Positions 14,341 through 21,386 of a DNA stretch of 21,386 nucleotides are shown one piece after another. The DNA is from an uncultured Collinsella sp. (lineage in GTDB: Bacteria > Actinomycetota > Coriobacteriia > Coriobacteriales > Coriobacteriaceae): positions 1-21,386 of the forward strand of contig UREM01000035.1 of NCBI GenBank assembly GCA_900546775.1, in the 5' to 3' direction. How positions within the stretch are numbered: the stretch's first letter is position 1; each line of letters opens with the position of its first letter. Made by a program: the position numbers and the translations under genes. The notes beneath the pieces were generated by a model, which saw only the letters and a program-made list of their open reading frames with translations, was not told the DNA's origin and made no database searches.

Positions 14341-15027
14341 CTACCTCCTTTGGTTGATGAGGCCCTCGATAATGCGGACGACCTCGTCGATGGTATGGGC
14401 GGTGGAGTCGACGTGCACGGCGTCCTCGGCGGGGATGAGCGGGGCGACCTCGCGGCTGCTGTCGAGCTTGTCGCGCTGCTTAAGGGCGTCGAGAGTCTCG
14501 TCGACCTCGGCCTCGAGTTGCGCGGGCGTGAGCGGCTGAGCGTCGTTTTGGTGGCGCTGCAGCACGCGGCGGCGGGCGCGCTCGCGCGGGTCGGCGGTCA
14601 GGAAGACCTTGACCTGCGCGTTAGGGAACACGACGGTTCCGATGTCGCGACCCTCGGCCACGATATCGCGGTCCTCGGCGGCGCGGCGCTGGTGAATGAG
14701 CATGGCGGCGCGCACGCCCGGGTAGGCCGAGACCTTGGACACGTTGGCGTCGACCTGCGGGGTACGAATGGCGGCCGAAGCGTCCTGGCCGTCAATGGTC
14801 AGGCGCGTATCCTCGCCGGTGCCGTTGGTAAAGCGAATCTCGATCTGCTCGGCGAGGGCGTCGATGGCCGCCTCGTCGTCCAGATCGATGCCGCGGTCGA
14901 GCGCGGCGAAGGTGACGGCGCGATACATGGCGCCCGTGTCGAGCTTGTTAAAGCCCAGCTGGCGGGCGATCTCCTTGGCGATAGTGGACTTGCCGGAACC
15001 GGCGGGGCCGTCGATGGCGACGATCAT
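14341..15027 (-). CDS. cmk: Cytidylate kinase
   Basis: The 228-residue enzyme phosphorylates CMP and dCMP with ATP. The P-loop is at residues 7-14 (Gly-Pro-Ala-Gly-Ser-Gly-Lys-Ser). The substrate-binding Leu-Asp-Thr-Gly-Ala-Met-Tyr-Arg-Ala and the later Glu-Gly-Arg-Asp-Ile-Gly-Thr-Val-Val-Phe-Pro are family signatures, and an Arg-rich lid (Arg-Glu-Arg-Ala-Arg-Arg-Arg) follows. The start at 15027 (Met-Ile-Val-Ala-Ile-Asp-Gly) has GAAAGGAAG upstream; an in-frame ATG at 15075 would add 16 non-conserved residues. A 66-bp gap separates it from the pseudouridine synthase gene, one of the few larger gaps in the run; I see no clear promoter in it. Confidence 0.96.
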   Translation of the reverse strand: MIVAIDGPAGSGKSTIAKEIARQLGFNKLDTGAMYRAVTFAALDRGIDLDDEAAIDALAEQIEIRFTNGTGEDTRLTIDGQDASAAIRTPQVDANVSKVSAYPGVRAAMLIHQRRAAEDRDIVAEGRDIGTVVFPNAQVKVFLTADPRERARRRVLQRHQNDAQPLTPAQLEAEVDETLDALKQRDKLDSSREVAPLIPAEDAVHVDSTAHTIDEVVRIIEGLINQRR

Positions 15028-15093
15028 GCAATGCTTCCTTTCGGTTGTTGACGTGCTGGTATGGTTCGCGGGCATTGGGGCGCGGCGAATTGC

Positions 15094-16059
15094 TTAGCCC
15101 GTGTAGCGCTCGCGGTAGGTGTTGCGCTTGGGCGCGGAGCCGTGGCTACCGTGGTGACGCGTGCGGCTGGCGGTGTTAGTCGCCGGCGCGGCGGCGCGTT
15201 TGGAGTTGGCCTGCTTGGGAGGGATACCGCCGGCCTTAAGGATCTGCACCTCGCGGTCGGTGAGTTCGCGCCACGAGCCTTTGGCCACGTCCTTGAGCTC
15301 CAGGCCGGCAAAGTTACAGCGGTGCAGGCGAATCACCGGATGGTGGATCTTGCTCAGCATGCGCTTGACCTGGTTTTTGCGGCCCTCGCGGATGATGACC
15401 TCCACGGCGGTGGTGCCGGGCCTGACGCCTTGCGGAGCCACGGCCTCGGCCTCGCGCGCGGTAATGACGCGGCAGATCGCCGGCTGGCATAGGCCGTCGT
15501 CGAGCTCGATGCCGCGACGGAGTGGCTCCAAGTCGCGATCGGTCAGGTGGCCGTCTACGAGCGCCTGGTAGGTCTTGTAGACGTGCTTGCTAGGGTGCAG
15601 CAGGTCCTGCGACAGGTCGCCGTCGGTGGTAAAGAGCAAAAGGCCCGTGGTGTCGCGGTCCAGGCGACCCACCGGGAACAGGCCCGGAAATCGGTCGCGG
15701 GGAACCAGATCTGCCACGCAGGGGCGCTCCTGCGGATCGCTCATGGTGGTGAGGTAGCCGGTCGGCTTGTAGAGCATCAGGTACACGGCGCCCTGGTTGA
15801 GCTTGACAGGCATGCCGTCGACCTCGATATGGTCGCGATCGACGTCGACCTTGGTGCCCAGTTCGGTCGCGACCTGGCCGTTGACGGTCACGCGGCCGGC
15901 GGTCATCAGGTCCTCCGAGCCGCGGCGGCTCGCCACGCCCGCGCGCGCCAAAAACCGCTGCAGGCGCATCGTGTGTGGGTAGACGGGCTGGGCGTCGGTT
16001 GCGGGCGCGCCCGTAGCGCCGGCAATGTGCGTCTCCCCTGCTTCGTTAGTCCTCGTCAT
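15094..16059 (-). CDS. 23S rRNA pseudouridine synthase, RluB/RsuA family
   Basis: The 321-residue protein has an N-terminal extension of about 30 residues, an S4 RNA-binding domain (about 31-78, starting Met-Arg-Leu-Gln-Arg-Phe-Leu-Ala) and a pseudouridine synthase domain. Its catalytic Asp134 is in Gly-Arg-Leu-Asp-Arg-Asp-Thr-Thr-Gly-Leu. The position beside scpB matches the rluB gene of many Gram-positive bacteria, which modifies helix 89 of 23S rRNA. The last 35 or so residues form a basic, low-complexity tail rich in Ala, Ser, Thr, Arg and His, probably extra RNA contact. The start at 16059 has GGAGGA about 7 bases upstream and overlaps scpB by 14 bases. Confidence 0.92.
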   Translation of the reverse strand: MTRTNEAGETHIAGATGAPATDAQPVYPHTMRLQRFLARAGVASRRGSEDLMTAGRVTVNGQVATELGTKVDVDRDHIEVDGMPVKLNQGAVYLMLYKPTGYLTTMSDPQERPCVADLVPRDRFPGLFPVGRLDRDTTGLLLFTTDGDLSQDLLHPSKHVYKTYQALVDGHLTDRDLEPLRRGIELDDGLCQPAICRVITAREAEAVAPQGVRPGTTAVEVIIREGRKNQVKRMLSKIHHPVIRLHRCNFAGLELKDVAKGSWRELTDREVQILKAGGIPPKQANSKRAAAPATNTASRTRHHGSHGSAPKRNTYRERYTG

Positions 16060-16765
16060 GCAAATCCTCCGAGGTATCGCCGGCGGGCAGAAGGTCCTCG
16101 CCATCGGCGTCCTCAACATCGGTATCGAGCAGTTCGCGCTCTTCGTCCAGGTCCTCGGCCTGCTCCTCGAGCGTGGACTGAATGCTACGGCCGCTCAGGC
16201 GCTCGCGGATAAACTGGCGCGACTGCTCGTCGGGGGCAAACTGTTCCAGATCGGGCAGGTCGCGGGTGGAGCGCAGGCCGAACTTTTCCAAGAAGGCATT
16301 GGTCGTGCCGTAGATGATGGCCTGACCGCGCTCGGGGTCGCGACCGAGCTCGCGCACCAGACCCTTGTCCACGAGCGACGCGATGACGCCGTCGGAGTTG
16401 ACGCCGCGAATGCCCTTGACGACCTCGCGCGTGACGGGCTGGTGGTAGGCGATGACGGCCAGGGTCTCGAGCGCCGCCTGCGACAGCTTTTGCGTGTCCC
16501 AGCTCAGCACATAGGCCTCGACCACATCGTGATAGGCGGGGTGCGTAAACAGGCGCCAGCCGCCGGCGACCTCGCGCAGCTGAAAGCCGCGGTTGGCCTC
16601 CTCATACTCAACCTTAAGCTCGGCCAACAGCGACGCGCACTCGCCGGGGGCGATATCCAGCGCACCTGCCAGCGCGGGCGCGCTGACGGGGTCGCTCGAC
16701 ACCAGCAGCAGCGCCTCGAGGGCGCCTTTGAGGCTGTTTGCCTCCAGCGTGGAAAGGGTTGACAT
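16046..16765 (-). CDS. scpB: Segregation and condensation protein B
   Basis: The 239-residue protein is the winged-helix (kite) partner that dimerises and binds ScpA to form the Smc condensin complex. Two winged-helix units are recognisable, at about 8-85 and 95-175. Typical segments are Ala-Leu-Glu-Ala-Leu-Leu-Leu-Val-Ser near the start, Leu-Glu-Thr-Leu-Ala-Val-Ile-Ala-Tyr-His-Gln-Pro-Val-Thr-Arg and Ile-Arg-Gly-Val-Asn-Ser-Asp. The final 50 or so residues are strongly acidic (Asp/Glu rich), an unstructured tail. It lies 11 bases after scpA with TAGGAG before its ATG, as expected for partner proteins. Confidence 0.96.
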   Translation of the reverse strand: MSTLSTLEANSLKGALEALLLVSSDPVSAPALAGALDIAPGECASLLAELKVEYEEANRGFQLREVAGGWRLFTHPAYHDVVEAYVLSWDTQKLSQAALETLAVIAYHQPVTREVVKGIRGVNSDGVIASLVDKGLVRELGRDPERGQAIIYGTTNAFLEKFGLRSTRDLPDLEQFAPDEQSRQFIRERLSGRSIQSTLEEQAEDLDEERELLDTDVEDADGEDLLPAGDTSEDLHDED

Positions 16766-16776
16766 GGTTGCCGCTC

Positions 16777-17589
16777 CTATTCGGTGAGCTCGGGGCCCTC
16801 GCCGGGCACGTATGCCTCGGCGCCCTCGACTCGGTTGATGCAGATGGTTCCGAAGATCTCGTCCTGGCTCAGCGTGAGCGAGCCGCGCTTGGCGAGCTCG
16901 AGCATGGCCAGGAAGGTAACGACGAGCTGCTCGGTGGTGGCGTCGCCGTCCAACAGCTCGCGGAAGGTGCAGGTTTGGTGCGCCATGGTAAAGCGGTCGA
17001 CTGAGGCCACGGTCAGGTCGAGCGGAACGCGATGCGGCGCCACGTGCTCGGCCTCCAGTAAGAAGGTCTGGCGCTTGCTGTCCAGGTCGGCGCAGATGAC
17101 GGCCAGGCCGCGCAGGGTGATGCCAGCCAGGTAGTCGGGCATGAGGCCCAAAAACTCCGGGTCGGGGCCGGCCACACGCGGATGCATACGGCTTTCGGCC
17201 TGCATCCGCGCGCCAAGGGCTGCCGCCGCGCCCTTAAACTGCTTGTAAGCAATCAGGCGCTGAATCAGGACCTCGCGCAGGGCGTCGCCGTCGAGCGTAC
17301 TGAGCTCCTCGAGGTCTTCGTCGAACTCGTCATCGTCGTCATCGACTTTGCGCGGGGCCTCCTGCGGTACCAGAGAGGCGGCCTTGATGTCCAAAAGGGT
17401 TGCCGCGACCAGCAAAAAGTCGCTCGCCACGTCCAGGTCCAGCGCCTCGATGCGCTCGGCCTCGGCAAGGTACTGCTCGGCCACCTCGCTAATGGAGATG
17501 GCGCCGATATCTACTTTTTGGCGGGTTACCAGCTGCAGCAGCAGGTCGAACGGTCCGCTGTAGACCTGCGTCGACACGCGATACGACAT
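16777..17589 (-). CDS. scpA: Segregation and condensation protein A
   Basis: The 270-residue kleisin bridges the heads of the Smc dimer together with ScpB. The N-terminal Tyr-Ser-Gly-Pro-Phe-Asp-Leu-Leu-Leu-Gln-Leu and Val-Asp-Ile-Gly-Ala-Ile-Ser-Ile-Ser are the conserved Smc-neck-binding helix region. An acidic run (Asp-Asp-Asp-Asp-Glu, about residue 88-95) separates it from the middle ScpB-binding part, and a C-terminal winged helix is present. The start has a near-perfect AAAGGAGGTC site. It follows an 84-bp gap with two hairpins, the largest intergenic gap inside the run. Confidence 0.96.
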   Translation of the reverse strand: MSYRVSTQVYSGPFDLLLQLVTRQKVDIGAISISEVAEQYLAEAERIEALDLDVASDFLLVAATLLDIKAASLVPQEAPRKVDDDDDEFDEDLEELSTLDGDALREVLIQRLIAYKQFKGAAAALGARMQAESRMHPRVAGPDPEFLGLMPDYLAGITLRGLAVICADLDSKRQTFLLEAEHVAPHRVPLDLTVASVDRFTMAHQTCTFRELLDGDATTEQLVVTFLAMLELAKRGSLTLSQDEIFGTICINRVEGAEAYVPGEGPELTE

Positions 17590-17607
17590 CTTCGACCTCC
17601 TTTGACG

Positions 17608-17658
17608 GCGCCTTCGCGGCGCGGTTTGGGTGCATGTTACGACCGTTTTGCACGGTCG
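17608..17658. repeat. Two hairpins in the scpA leader
   Basis: GCGCC-TTCGC-GGCGC (17608-17622) is a 5-bp stem, and CGACCGT-TTTGC-ACGGTCG (17640-17658) is a perfect 7-bp stem. Both lie between the M50 protease stop and the scpA Shine-Dalgarno. Neither is followed by a T-run, so they are not standard terminators. They could stabilise or process the mRNA or form an operator. Confidence 0.45.
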
Positions 17659-17673
17659 ACCTGTAAGTTTACC

Positions 17674-18357
17674 TTAGATGCCGGCGATTGCGAAGTTGAG
17701 CAGCTGCTCAGCGAGCGGATACACGGTAACGTCGAAATAGCGGCCGATCACGTCGATGCCGGTCCACATGGGCAGCAGATACAGAACCATGATGAGGATG
17801 GGCATGGCGTATTGCTGCAGGTGGTAGTAGTTGTTGAGCGCCTTGCCTTTGAGGAAGGGCACGATGATCGACGAACCGTCGAGTGGCGGGATCGGGATGA
17901 GGTTGAAGAACGCGAGTGACAGGTTGACCACGATAAAGGTGGCGCCGAAGTTCATGATCTGTGATGCTACGGCAAAGGACATGCTGGTGTAGAGGTTGCC
18001 GTACGTTGCGTGCATGAGGGCGGCCGCGAGGCACGCGAGTGCGATGTTCGATGCGGGGCCGGCCGCACTCACCAGGACCTCGTCACGCTTGGGGTGCTTG
18101 AGGTTGTTGAGGTAGACCGGCACGGGCTTGGCGAAGGCGAACACGGGACCGCCGGCCACGAGCATGAGCAGCGGCAGGATGATGGTGCCAAACGGGTCGA
18201 TGTGGTTGAGCGGGTTGAGCGAGACGCGGCCGCGCGAATGGGCCGTTTTATCGCCGAGTGCCCAGGCCGCGGCGGCGTGCGCGCTCTCGTGGATGACGAT
18301 GCCCACGATGACGGCGACGGCGCTGGCGAGCAGGTTCATGAGGTGGCTGCTGGACAT
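17674..18357 (-). CDS. Site-2-protease-type membrane metalloprotease (M50 family)
   Basis: The 227-residue protein has about five or six membrane segments. The zinc motif His23-Glu24-Ser-Ala-His27 lies in the first membrane helix, and the third ligand Asp160 is in Pro-Ile-Pro-Pro-Leu-Asp-Gly. Family members cut substrates within the membrane, but this short YwhC-like group has no established substrate. Genes of this group often lie beside scpA/scpB, as here. GGGGAG precedes the start, 9 bases after the small membrane gene. Confidence 0.93.
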   Translation of the reverse strand: MSSSHLMNLLASAVAVIVGIVIHESAHAAAAWALGDKTAHSRGRVSLNPLNHIDPFGTIILPLLMLVAGGPVFAFAKPVPVYLNNLKHPKRDEVLVSAAGPASNIALACLAAALMHATYGNLYTSMSFAVASQIMNFGATFIVVNLSLAFFNLIPIPPLDGSSIIVPFLKGKALNNYYHLQQYAMPILIMVLYLLPMWTGIDVIGRYFDVTVYPLAEQLLNFAIAGI

Positions 18358-18366
18358 GGCGCTCCC

Positions 18367-18663
18367 CTAGCGGACGCGGCGCGAGGCGCGCGTGAGCAGG
18401 TAGTCGGCCACAAACAGGATGACAGCGACGATGGCGTAATCCAGGCGGAAGACGCCGCCAAAGGGCGACGTGATGACGCCGTAGCCGGCGATGGCGCTCG
18501 GCAGCGCGCGTGAAAGCTCAACGACAAAGCCTACGATCTGCAGCTTGGCGGTGAGGCCGCTAAAGCACAGCAGCACGGTCATCGCGCTCATAAAGATGCC
18601 GCAGATGCGACAGGCGATGGCGATGATGCTCATCGCCACGGCAGCGGCCTTACGAGAGTTCAC
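18367..18663 (-). CDS. Small membrane protein of unknown function
   Basis: The proposed 98-residue protein starts at GTG 18663, which has GAGGAG about 8 bases upstream and overlaps the end of the ABC-F gene by 14 bases. ATG 18633 would give an 88-residue form. Hydrophobic segments cover about residues 11-38 and 70-88, probably two or three membrane passes, and the C-terminus is basic (Arg-Ala-Ser-Arg-Arg-Val-Arg). I do not recognise the family. The tight fit between two real genes, a good ribosome site and a hydrophobic pattern without stops support a true gene. The longer in-frame reading from 18783 lies inside the ABC-F gene and is unlikely. Confidence 0.7.
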   Translation of the reverse strand: MNSRKAAAVAMSIIAIACRICGIFMSAMTVLLCFSGLTAKLQIVGFVVELSRALPSAIAGYGVITSPFGGVFRLDYAIVAVILFVADYLLTRASRRVR

Positions 18664-20683
18664 GCGCGGTCTCCTCTTCGATCTGGGTGGAAAGCTCCAG
18701 CCATTCGTCCTCGAGCTTGGGCAGCTCTTGCTTAAGGCCGTTATATTCCCCCAGCGCGGCGTTGAACTTATCCTGATCGGCATAAAGCTCTTCGCTGGCC
18801 ATCAATTCCATAAGCTCGTCATAGCGGGCACGCTTTTTGTCGAGCTCCGTTTCGATCTTCTTGAGCTGGTTGCGCACGCCCTTGAGCTTTTTGTTGAGCG
18901 CAGCGCGGGCTTGGGCCTCGGCGCGCTTTTGCTCCTTGGTCTTTTTGCCCTCGGCAGGCTTGGGGGCGGCGACGGGGGTGTCGGCCTGGGCGGCGCTGGC
19001 CTTGGCGGACTTGGTCGTGGCCGGCGCGCTCTCCCCTGCCGCCTCGGCGGCGGCGCGGGCTGCGAGGTCCTCGCGCTTGTAGAGGTAGTAGTCGTAATCG
19101 CCGTCGTAGACCGTGACTTTGCCGTCGCGGATATCGATGACGCGGTTGGCCACGGCGCGCACCAGGTGCTCGTCGTGGCTGATCAGCACGATGGTGCCGG
19201 GGAAGTTTTGCAGGGCGTTCTCGAGCATGTCCACCGAGTCGATGTCTAGGTGGTTGGTGGGCTCGTCCAGGCACAGGAGCGCCTCGGGTGCTACGAGCAT
19301 CTTGGCGAGCGCCAGACGCGCCTTTTCGCCGCCGGAGAGGACGCGAACCTGCTTTTCGATTGCGTCGTTGTCGCTAAACAGGAAGGCGCCCAGCAGGCTG
19401 CGCTGCTGCGGCACGGTCCACTTGGGCGTGACGGTGTCAATCTCTTGCAGGACGGTATTGGACTCGGTCATGCCCTCGAGTGCGTGCTGGGCGTAGTAGG
19501 CTACGCCTACGTTGGTGCCCAGGTCCCGGGTGCCGGTGGTGGGCGGCTCCAGTCCGGCGATGATCTTCATGAGCGTGGACTTGCCGGCGCCGTTGGGGCC
19601 GACGAGCGCCACGTGCTCGCCGCGGTAGAGCTTGAGGTCGATATCGCTGTAGATGTGTTTGTTGCCGTAGGACTTGGAGACGCCCTCCAGGCCCACGACC
19701 ATATCGCCGGAGCGCGGTGGGTCAGGGAACTTAAAGTCGATGTGCTTGTGGCCCTCGGGTAGGATGACAAGCTCCTTTTTGATCTGCTCGATCTTGCGGA
19801 TGCGCTCCTGGGCCTGGGCTGCCTTGGTGGGCTTGTAGCGGAACTTGTCGACGAAGACCTGCATGTGGGCGATGTCGCGCTCCTGGGCGGCGCGCTTGGC
19901 GCGCATCTGCTCAAGGTTGTCCTCGCGCTGCTTGAGGTAGCTGCTGTAGTTGCCGGTGTAAGTGGTCACGCGACGATTTTCGAGTGCGGCGACGTGGTCG
20001 ACGCAAGCGTCCATGAAGGCGCGGTCGTGGCTGACGATGAGGACGGCGCCGTCATAGTTGGCTATAAAGCCGCGCAGCCACTGGACGCTTTCGAGGTCCA
20101 AGTGGTTAGTGGGCTCGTCCAGAAGCAGCAGGTCGGGATGGCGCAGGAAGAGCTTGGCGAGCGCGATGCGCATCTGCCAGCCGCCCGAGAACTCGGAGCA
20201 CGGACGCTCAAAGTCGGTGACCTTAAAGCCCAGGCCGGACAGGATTTTGCGGGCGTTGCTCTCGAGCTCGTAGCCGCCCAGGTGCTCAAAGCGGTCCTGG
20301 ACCTGGCCGTACTCGTTGAGGAGTGCGTCGACGTCCTTGCCCTGCTCGGAGAGCTCGGTGATTTGGGCCTGCAGCTCGTTAGCGCGCTCGCCCATGCGGC
20401 GGATTTCCTTGGCGGCGGCCATGACCTCGGCGAGGATGGTGGTGTCCTTTTGTTCCAGATTAGTTTCCTGCTCTAGGTAGCCCACCTGGCAGTCCTTTGC
20501 GTACTGGACCTGGCCGGAGTCGGGACTGTCGATGCCCATGATGATTTTGAGCATGGTGGTTTTGCCGGCGCCGTTGGGGCCCACGAGCGCGAAGCGCTCG
20601 CCGGGGTTGATCTGGAAGGACGCGCCGCTAAAGAGGACGCGTGCGCCGAAGCTTTTTTCGATCTTGTCGACCAGGAGGATCAT
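18650..20683 (-). CDS. ABC-F family ATPase (translation factor type)
   Basis: The 677-residue soluble protein has two ABC domains and no membrane segments, the mark of ABC-F proteins that act at the ribosomal E site. Domain 1 has Walker A Gly-Pro-Asn-Gly-Ala-Gly-Lys-Thr (35-42), signature Phe-Ser-Gly-Gly-Trp-Gln (165-170) and Walker B with Glu190. Domain 2 has Gly-Pro-Asn-Gly-Ala-Gly-Lys-Ser (362-369), Leu-Ser-Gly-Gly-Glu-Lys (449-454) and Glu474. The linker helices (about 245-310) correspond to the P-site tRNA interaction motif. A low-complexity Ala/Lys stretch (545-590) leads to a C-terminal coiled coil (about 590-677), as in Uup/YdiF-type members. It could serve general translation or antibiotic protection; sequence alone does not decide. 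AAAGGCGG stands before the ATG. It heads the long minus-strand run. Confidence 0.95.
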   Translation of the reverse strand: MILLVDKIEKSFGARVLFSGASFQINPGERFALVGPNGAGKTTMLKIIMGIDSPDSGQVQYAKDCQVGYLEQETNLEQKDTTILAEVMAAAKEIRRMGERANELQAQITELSEQGKDVDALLNEYGQVQDRFEHLGGYELESNARKILSGLGFKVTDFERPCSEFSGGWQMRIALAKLFLRHPDLLLLDEPTNHLDLESVQWLRGFIANYDGAVLIVSHDRAFMDACVDHVAALENRRVTTYTGNYSSYLKQREDNLEQMRAKRAAQERDIAHMQVFVDKFRYKPTKAAQAQERIRKIEQIKKELVILPEGHKHIDFKFPDPPRSGDMVVGLEGVSKSYGNKHIYSDIDLKLYRGEHVALVGPNGAGKSTLMKIIAGLEPPTTGTRDLGTNVGVAYYAQHALEGMTESNTVLQEIDTVTPKWTVPQQRSLLGAFLFSDNDAIEKQVRVLSGGEKARLALAKMLVAPEALLCLDEPTNHLDIDSVDMLENALQNFPGTIVLISHDEHLVRAVANRVIDIRDGKVTVYDGDYDYYLYKREDLAARAAAEAAGESAPATTKSAKASAAQADTPVAAPKPAEGKKTKEQKRAEAQARAALNKKLKGVRNQLKKIETELDKKRARYDELMELMASEELYADQDKFNAALGEYNGLKQELPKLEDEWLELSTQIEEETARELS

Positions 20684-20714
20684 GGTGCCGCCTTTGACCT
20701 TGTGTGCCTATATG

Positions 20715-20742
20715 AAAAAAGGCCCCAACTTGCGTTGGAGCC
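20715..20742 (-). terminator. Rho-independent terminator after tRNA-Ala, just before the ABC-F gene
   Basis: On the minus strand, GGCTCCAAC (20742-20734) pairs with GTTGGGGCC (20729-20721) over a 4-base loop, with one T-G pair, followed by TTTTTT (20720-20715). It lies about 17 bases after the tRNA-Ala 3' end and ends only 31 bases before the ABC-F start codon. Confidence 0.88.
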
Positions 20743-20758
20743 TCATTCAATGCTCGGG

Positions 20759-20831
20759 TGGAGACGAGGGGGATCGAACCCCTGACCTCTTGACTGCCAG
20801 TCAAGCGCTCTCCCAGCTGAGCTACGCCCCC
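20759..20831 (-). tRNA. tRNA-Ala (anticodon GGC)
   Basis: On the minus strand, the gene begins GGGGGCG at 20831 and pairs with CGTCTCC at the 3' end (two G-T pairs). The D-arm is GCTC/GAGC. The anticodon arm is CTTGA-CTGGCAG-TCAAG, giving anticodon GGC (reads GCC and GCU). The T-arm contains GGTTCGATCC and the discriminator is A (20759). The length is 73 nt; the CCA end is not encoded (the following bases read CCC), unlike tRNA-Pro in this window. Confidence 0.95.
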
Positions 20832-20843
20832 GTGCGAAAAAGT

Positions 20844-20872
20844 ACTATACGGGAACTCGGACGGCGATGCAA
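20844..20872 (-). promoter_or_regulatory. tRNA-Ala promoter
   Basis: On the minus strand, TTGCAT (20872-20867) and TATAGT (20849-20844) are exactly 17 bp apart, 12 bp before the tRNA 5' end. This is a good sigma-A-type promoter and may also supply the ABC-F gene and the genes after it if the tRNA terminator leaks. Confidence 0.75.
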
Positions 20873-21070
20873 GGACAATTTTGAAAAAAAACTTTCGCGA
20901 GTGCCGGCGCGCTCGGGACCGCGCCAACCCGCGGGGCGCCTGGCCCCCGCACGGCCCGTACGCCGGCCGACTTGGCGCGTGGAACACGACGCACCCCGTT
21001 CAACAGGGTTTTCCGTGCGCCTCCAGTCCCATTATCGGGTCCGATTGCGAAGCGCCCCTCCCCAGCGCCC
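20873..21070. other. Intergenic stretch without a convincing gene
   Basis: After a short A-run (20884-20890) the sequence is G+C rich, and open frames cross it on both strands, but none has a good ribosome site, a domain or a sensible protein composition. One minor imperfect hairpin is visible (CGCAC near 20990 with GTGCG near 21015). I see no other feature. Confidence 0.5.
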
Positions 21071-21225
21071 CAGAACCATGCCGGTTTACTACGATAAATC
21101 AGAAATGTCCGACCATACACGCCTTTTCGTGCAACTGGCGGGCTACCTACCTGCGGTTTTGCAAACGGAGAACACACGGTGCTCGGGGGGTCGCCGATTC
21201 GTCGTAGTAAACCGGCATGGTTTTG
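21071..21225. repeat. Long inverted-repeat element, possible MITE or structured RNA
   Basis: A 21-bp perfect inverted repeat has arms at 21074-21094 (begins AACCATGCCGGT) and 21202-21222 (ends ACCGGCATGGTT). Three more pairs outside (21071-21073 with 21223-21225, one of them G-U) extend it to 24 pairs on the plus-strand transcript. Inside, AATC (21097-21100) pairs with GATT (21196-21199), and CCGA (21109-21112) pairs with TCGG (21183-21186), so a long imperfect stem continues. The central part includes the small hairpin CACG-CCTTTT-CGTG. No clear flanking target duplication is visible. Frames across it (54 residues on plus, longer on minus) have no usable ribosome site. Confidence 0.75.
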
Positions 21226-21386
21226 AAATGGCATCAGGTTGATTTCACGCAAAAGTGTGTTGGAGCCCTGAATTAAAGGCCTTAACTTATTTAGATCGCT
21301 TCTATTCTGCGACGCGCCTAGATTAGCTGTTGGTTGATTTCCGATCTCAGCCGAACACATTGAGCAAATAGGCCATTCCCGCACCT
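21226..21386. other. Right-edge stretch, A+T richer, no gene seen
   Basis: This 161-bp piece is much richer in A and T than the G+C-rich stretch before the inverted repeat. A minus-strand frame starting at GTG 21384 runs through it, across the inverted repeat and into the tRNA-Ala promoter, which argues against a real gene. Nothing else is recognisable before the window ends. Confidence 0.4.

Noticed and set aside
21078..21242. 54-residue plus-strand frame starting inside the left arm of the inverted repeat
   Set aside because: The ATG is part of the repeat arm, no Shine-Dalgarno precedes it, and the frame is better explained as repeat DNA. If it were conserved at protein level in other copies this should be reopened.
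20845..21384. Minus-strand frame of about 179 residues at the right edge
   Set aside because: It runs through the inverted repeat and into the tRNA-Ala promoter, has no ribosome site visible, and its residues look like translated repeat and spacer DNA.

Overview
The window looks like a chromosomal segment of a high-GC actinobacterium, most likely class Coriobacteriia and plausibly Collinsella. This is inferred from the G+C-rich code, the Shine-Dalgarno sites and the gene neighbourhood; it was not checked against any database. There are two different parts. Positions 1-2844 carry a very G+C-rich plus-strand cassette: the end of an ABC transporter permease that resembles lantibiotic-immunity LanG/MutG subunits, a small signal-peptide-like protein of unknown function, and an OmpR-type response regulator with its sensor histidine kinase. 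A strong terminator (2955-2988) closes it. This arrangement is typical of antimicrobial-peptide sensing and immunity loci, but most of the transporter lies beyond the left edge.

An A+T-richer gap (2989-3408) with several palindromes follows. Then comes a tRNA-Pro(GGG) gene on the minus strand, with its own promoter, an encoded CCA end and a terminator.

From 20683 down to 3610 the minus strand carries seventeen protein genes, almost all overlapping or only a few bases apart. In transcription order they are: an ABC-F protein, a small membrane protein, an M50 site-2-type protease, scpA, scpB, a pseudouridine synthase, cmk, a PlsC-type acyltransferase, ispH, a DUF512 radical-SAM-like protein, der, plsY, gpsA, rpe, a cysteine desulfurase, a Nif3-family protein, a zinc-ribbon coiled-coil protein and coaBC. 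They serve phospholipid synthesis (gpsA, plsY, plsC), ribosome assembly, translation and rRNA modification (der, ABC-F, rluB-like), chromosome segregation (scpA/scpB), isoprenoid, CoA and nucleotide supply (ispH, coaBC, cmk, rpe) and sulfur/iron-sulfur metabolism (cysteine desulfurase). The block is bracketed by tRNA-Ala(GGC) upstream and tRNA-Pro downstream, both on the same strand.

The right edge (20873-21386) has no convincing gene. It does hold a striking inverted repeat of about 155 bp (21071-21225) that can fold into one long hairpin. It looks like a mobile or structured-RNA repeat and is the least explained feature in the window. Other oddities are an HX4E in place of HX4D in the PlsC-like acyltransferase, a missing zinc-ribbon cysteine, and an ABC-F gene that begins about 30 nt after the tRNA-Ala terminator with no room for a clear promoter.
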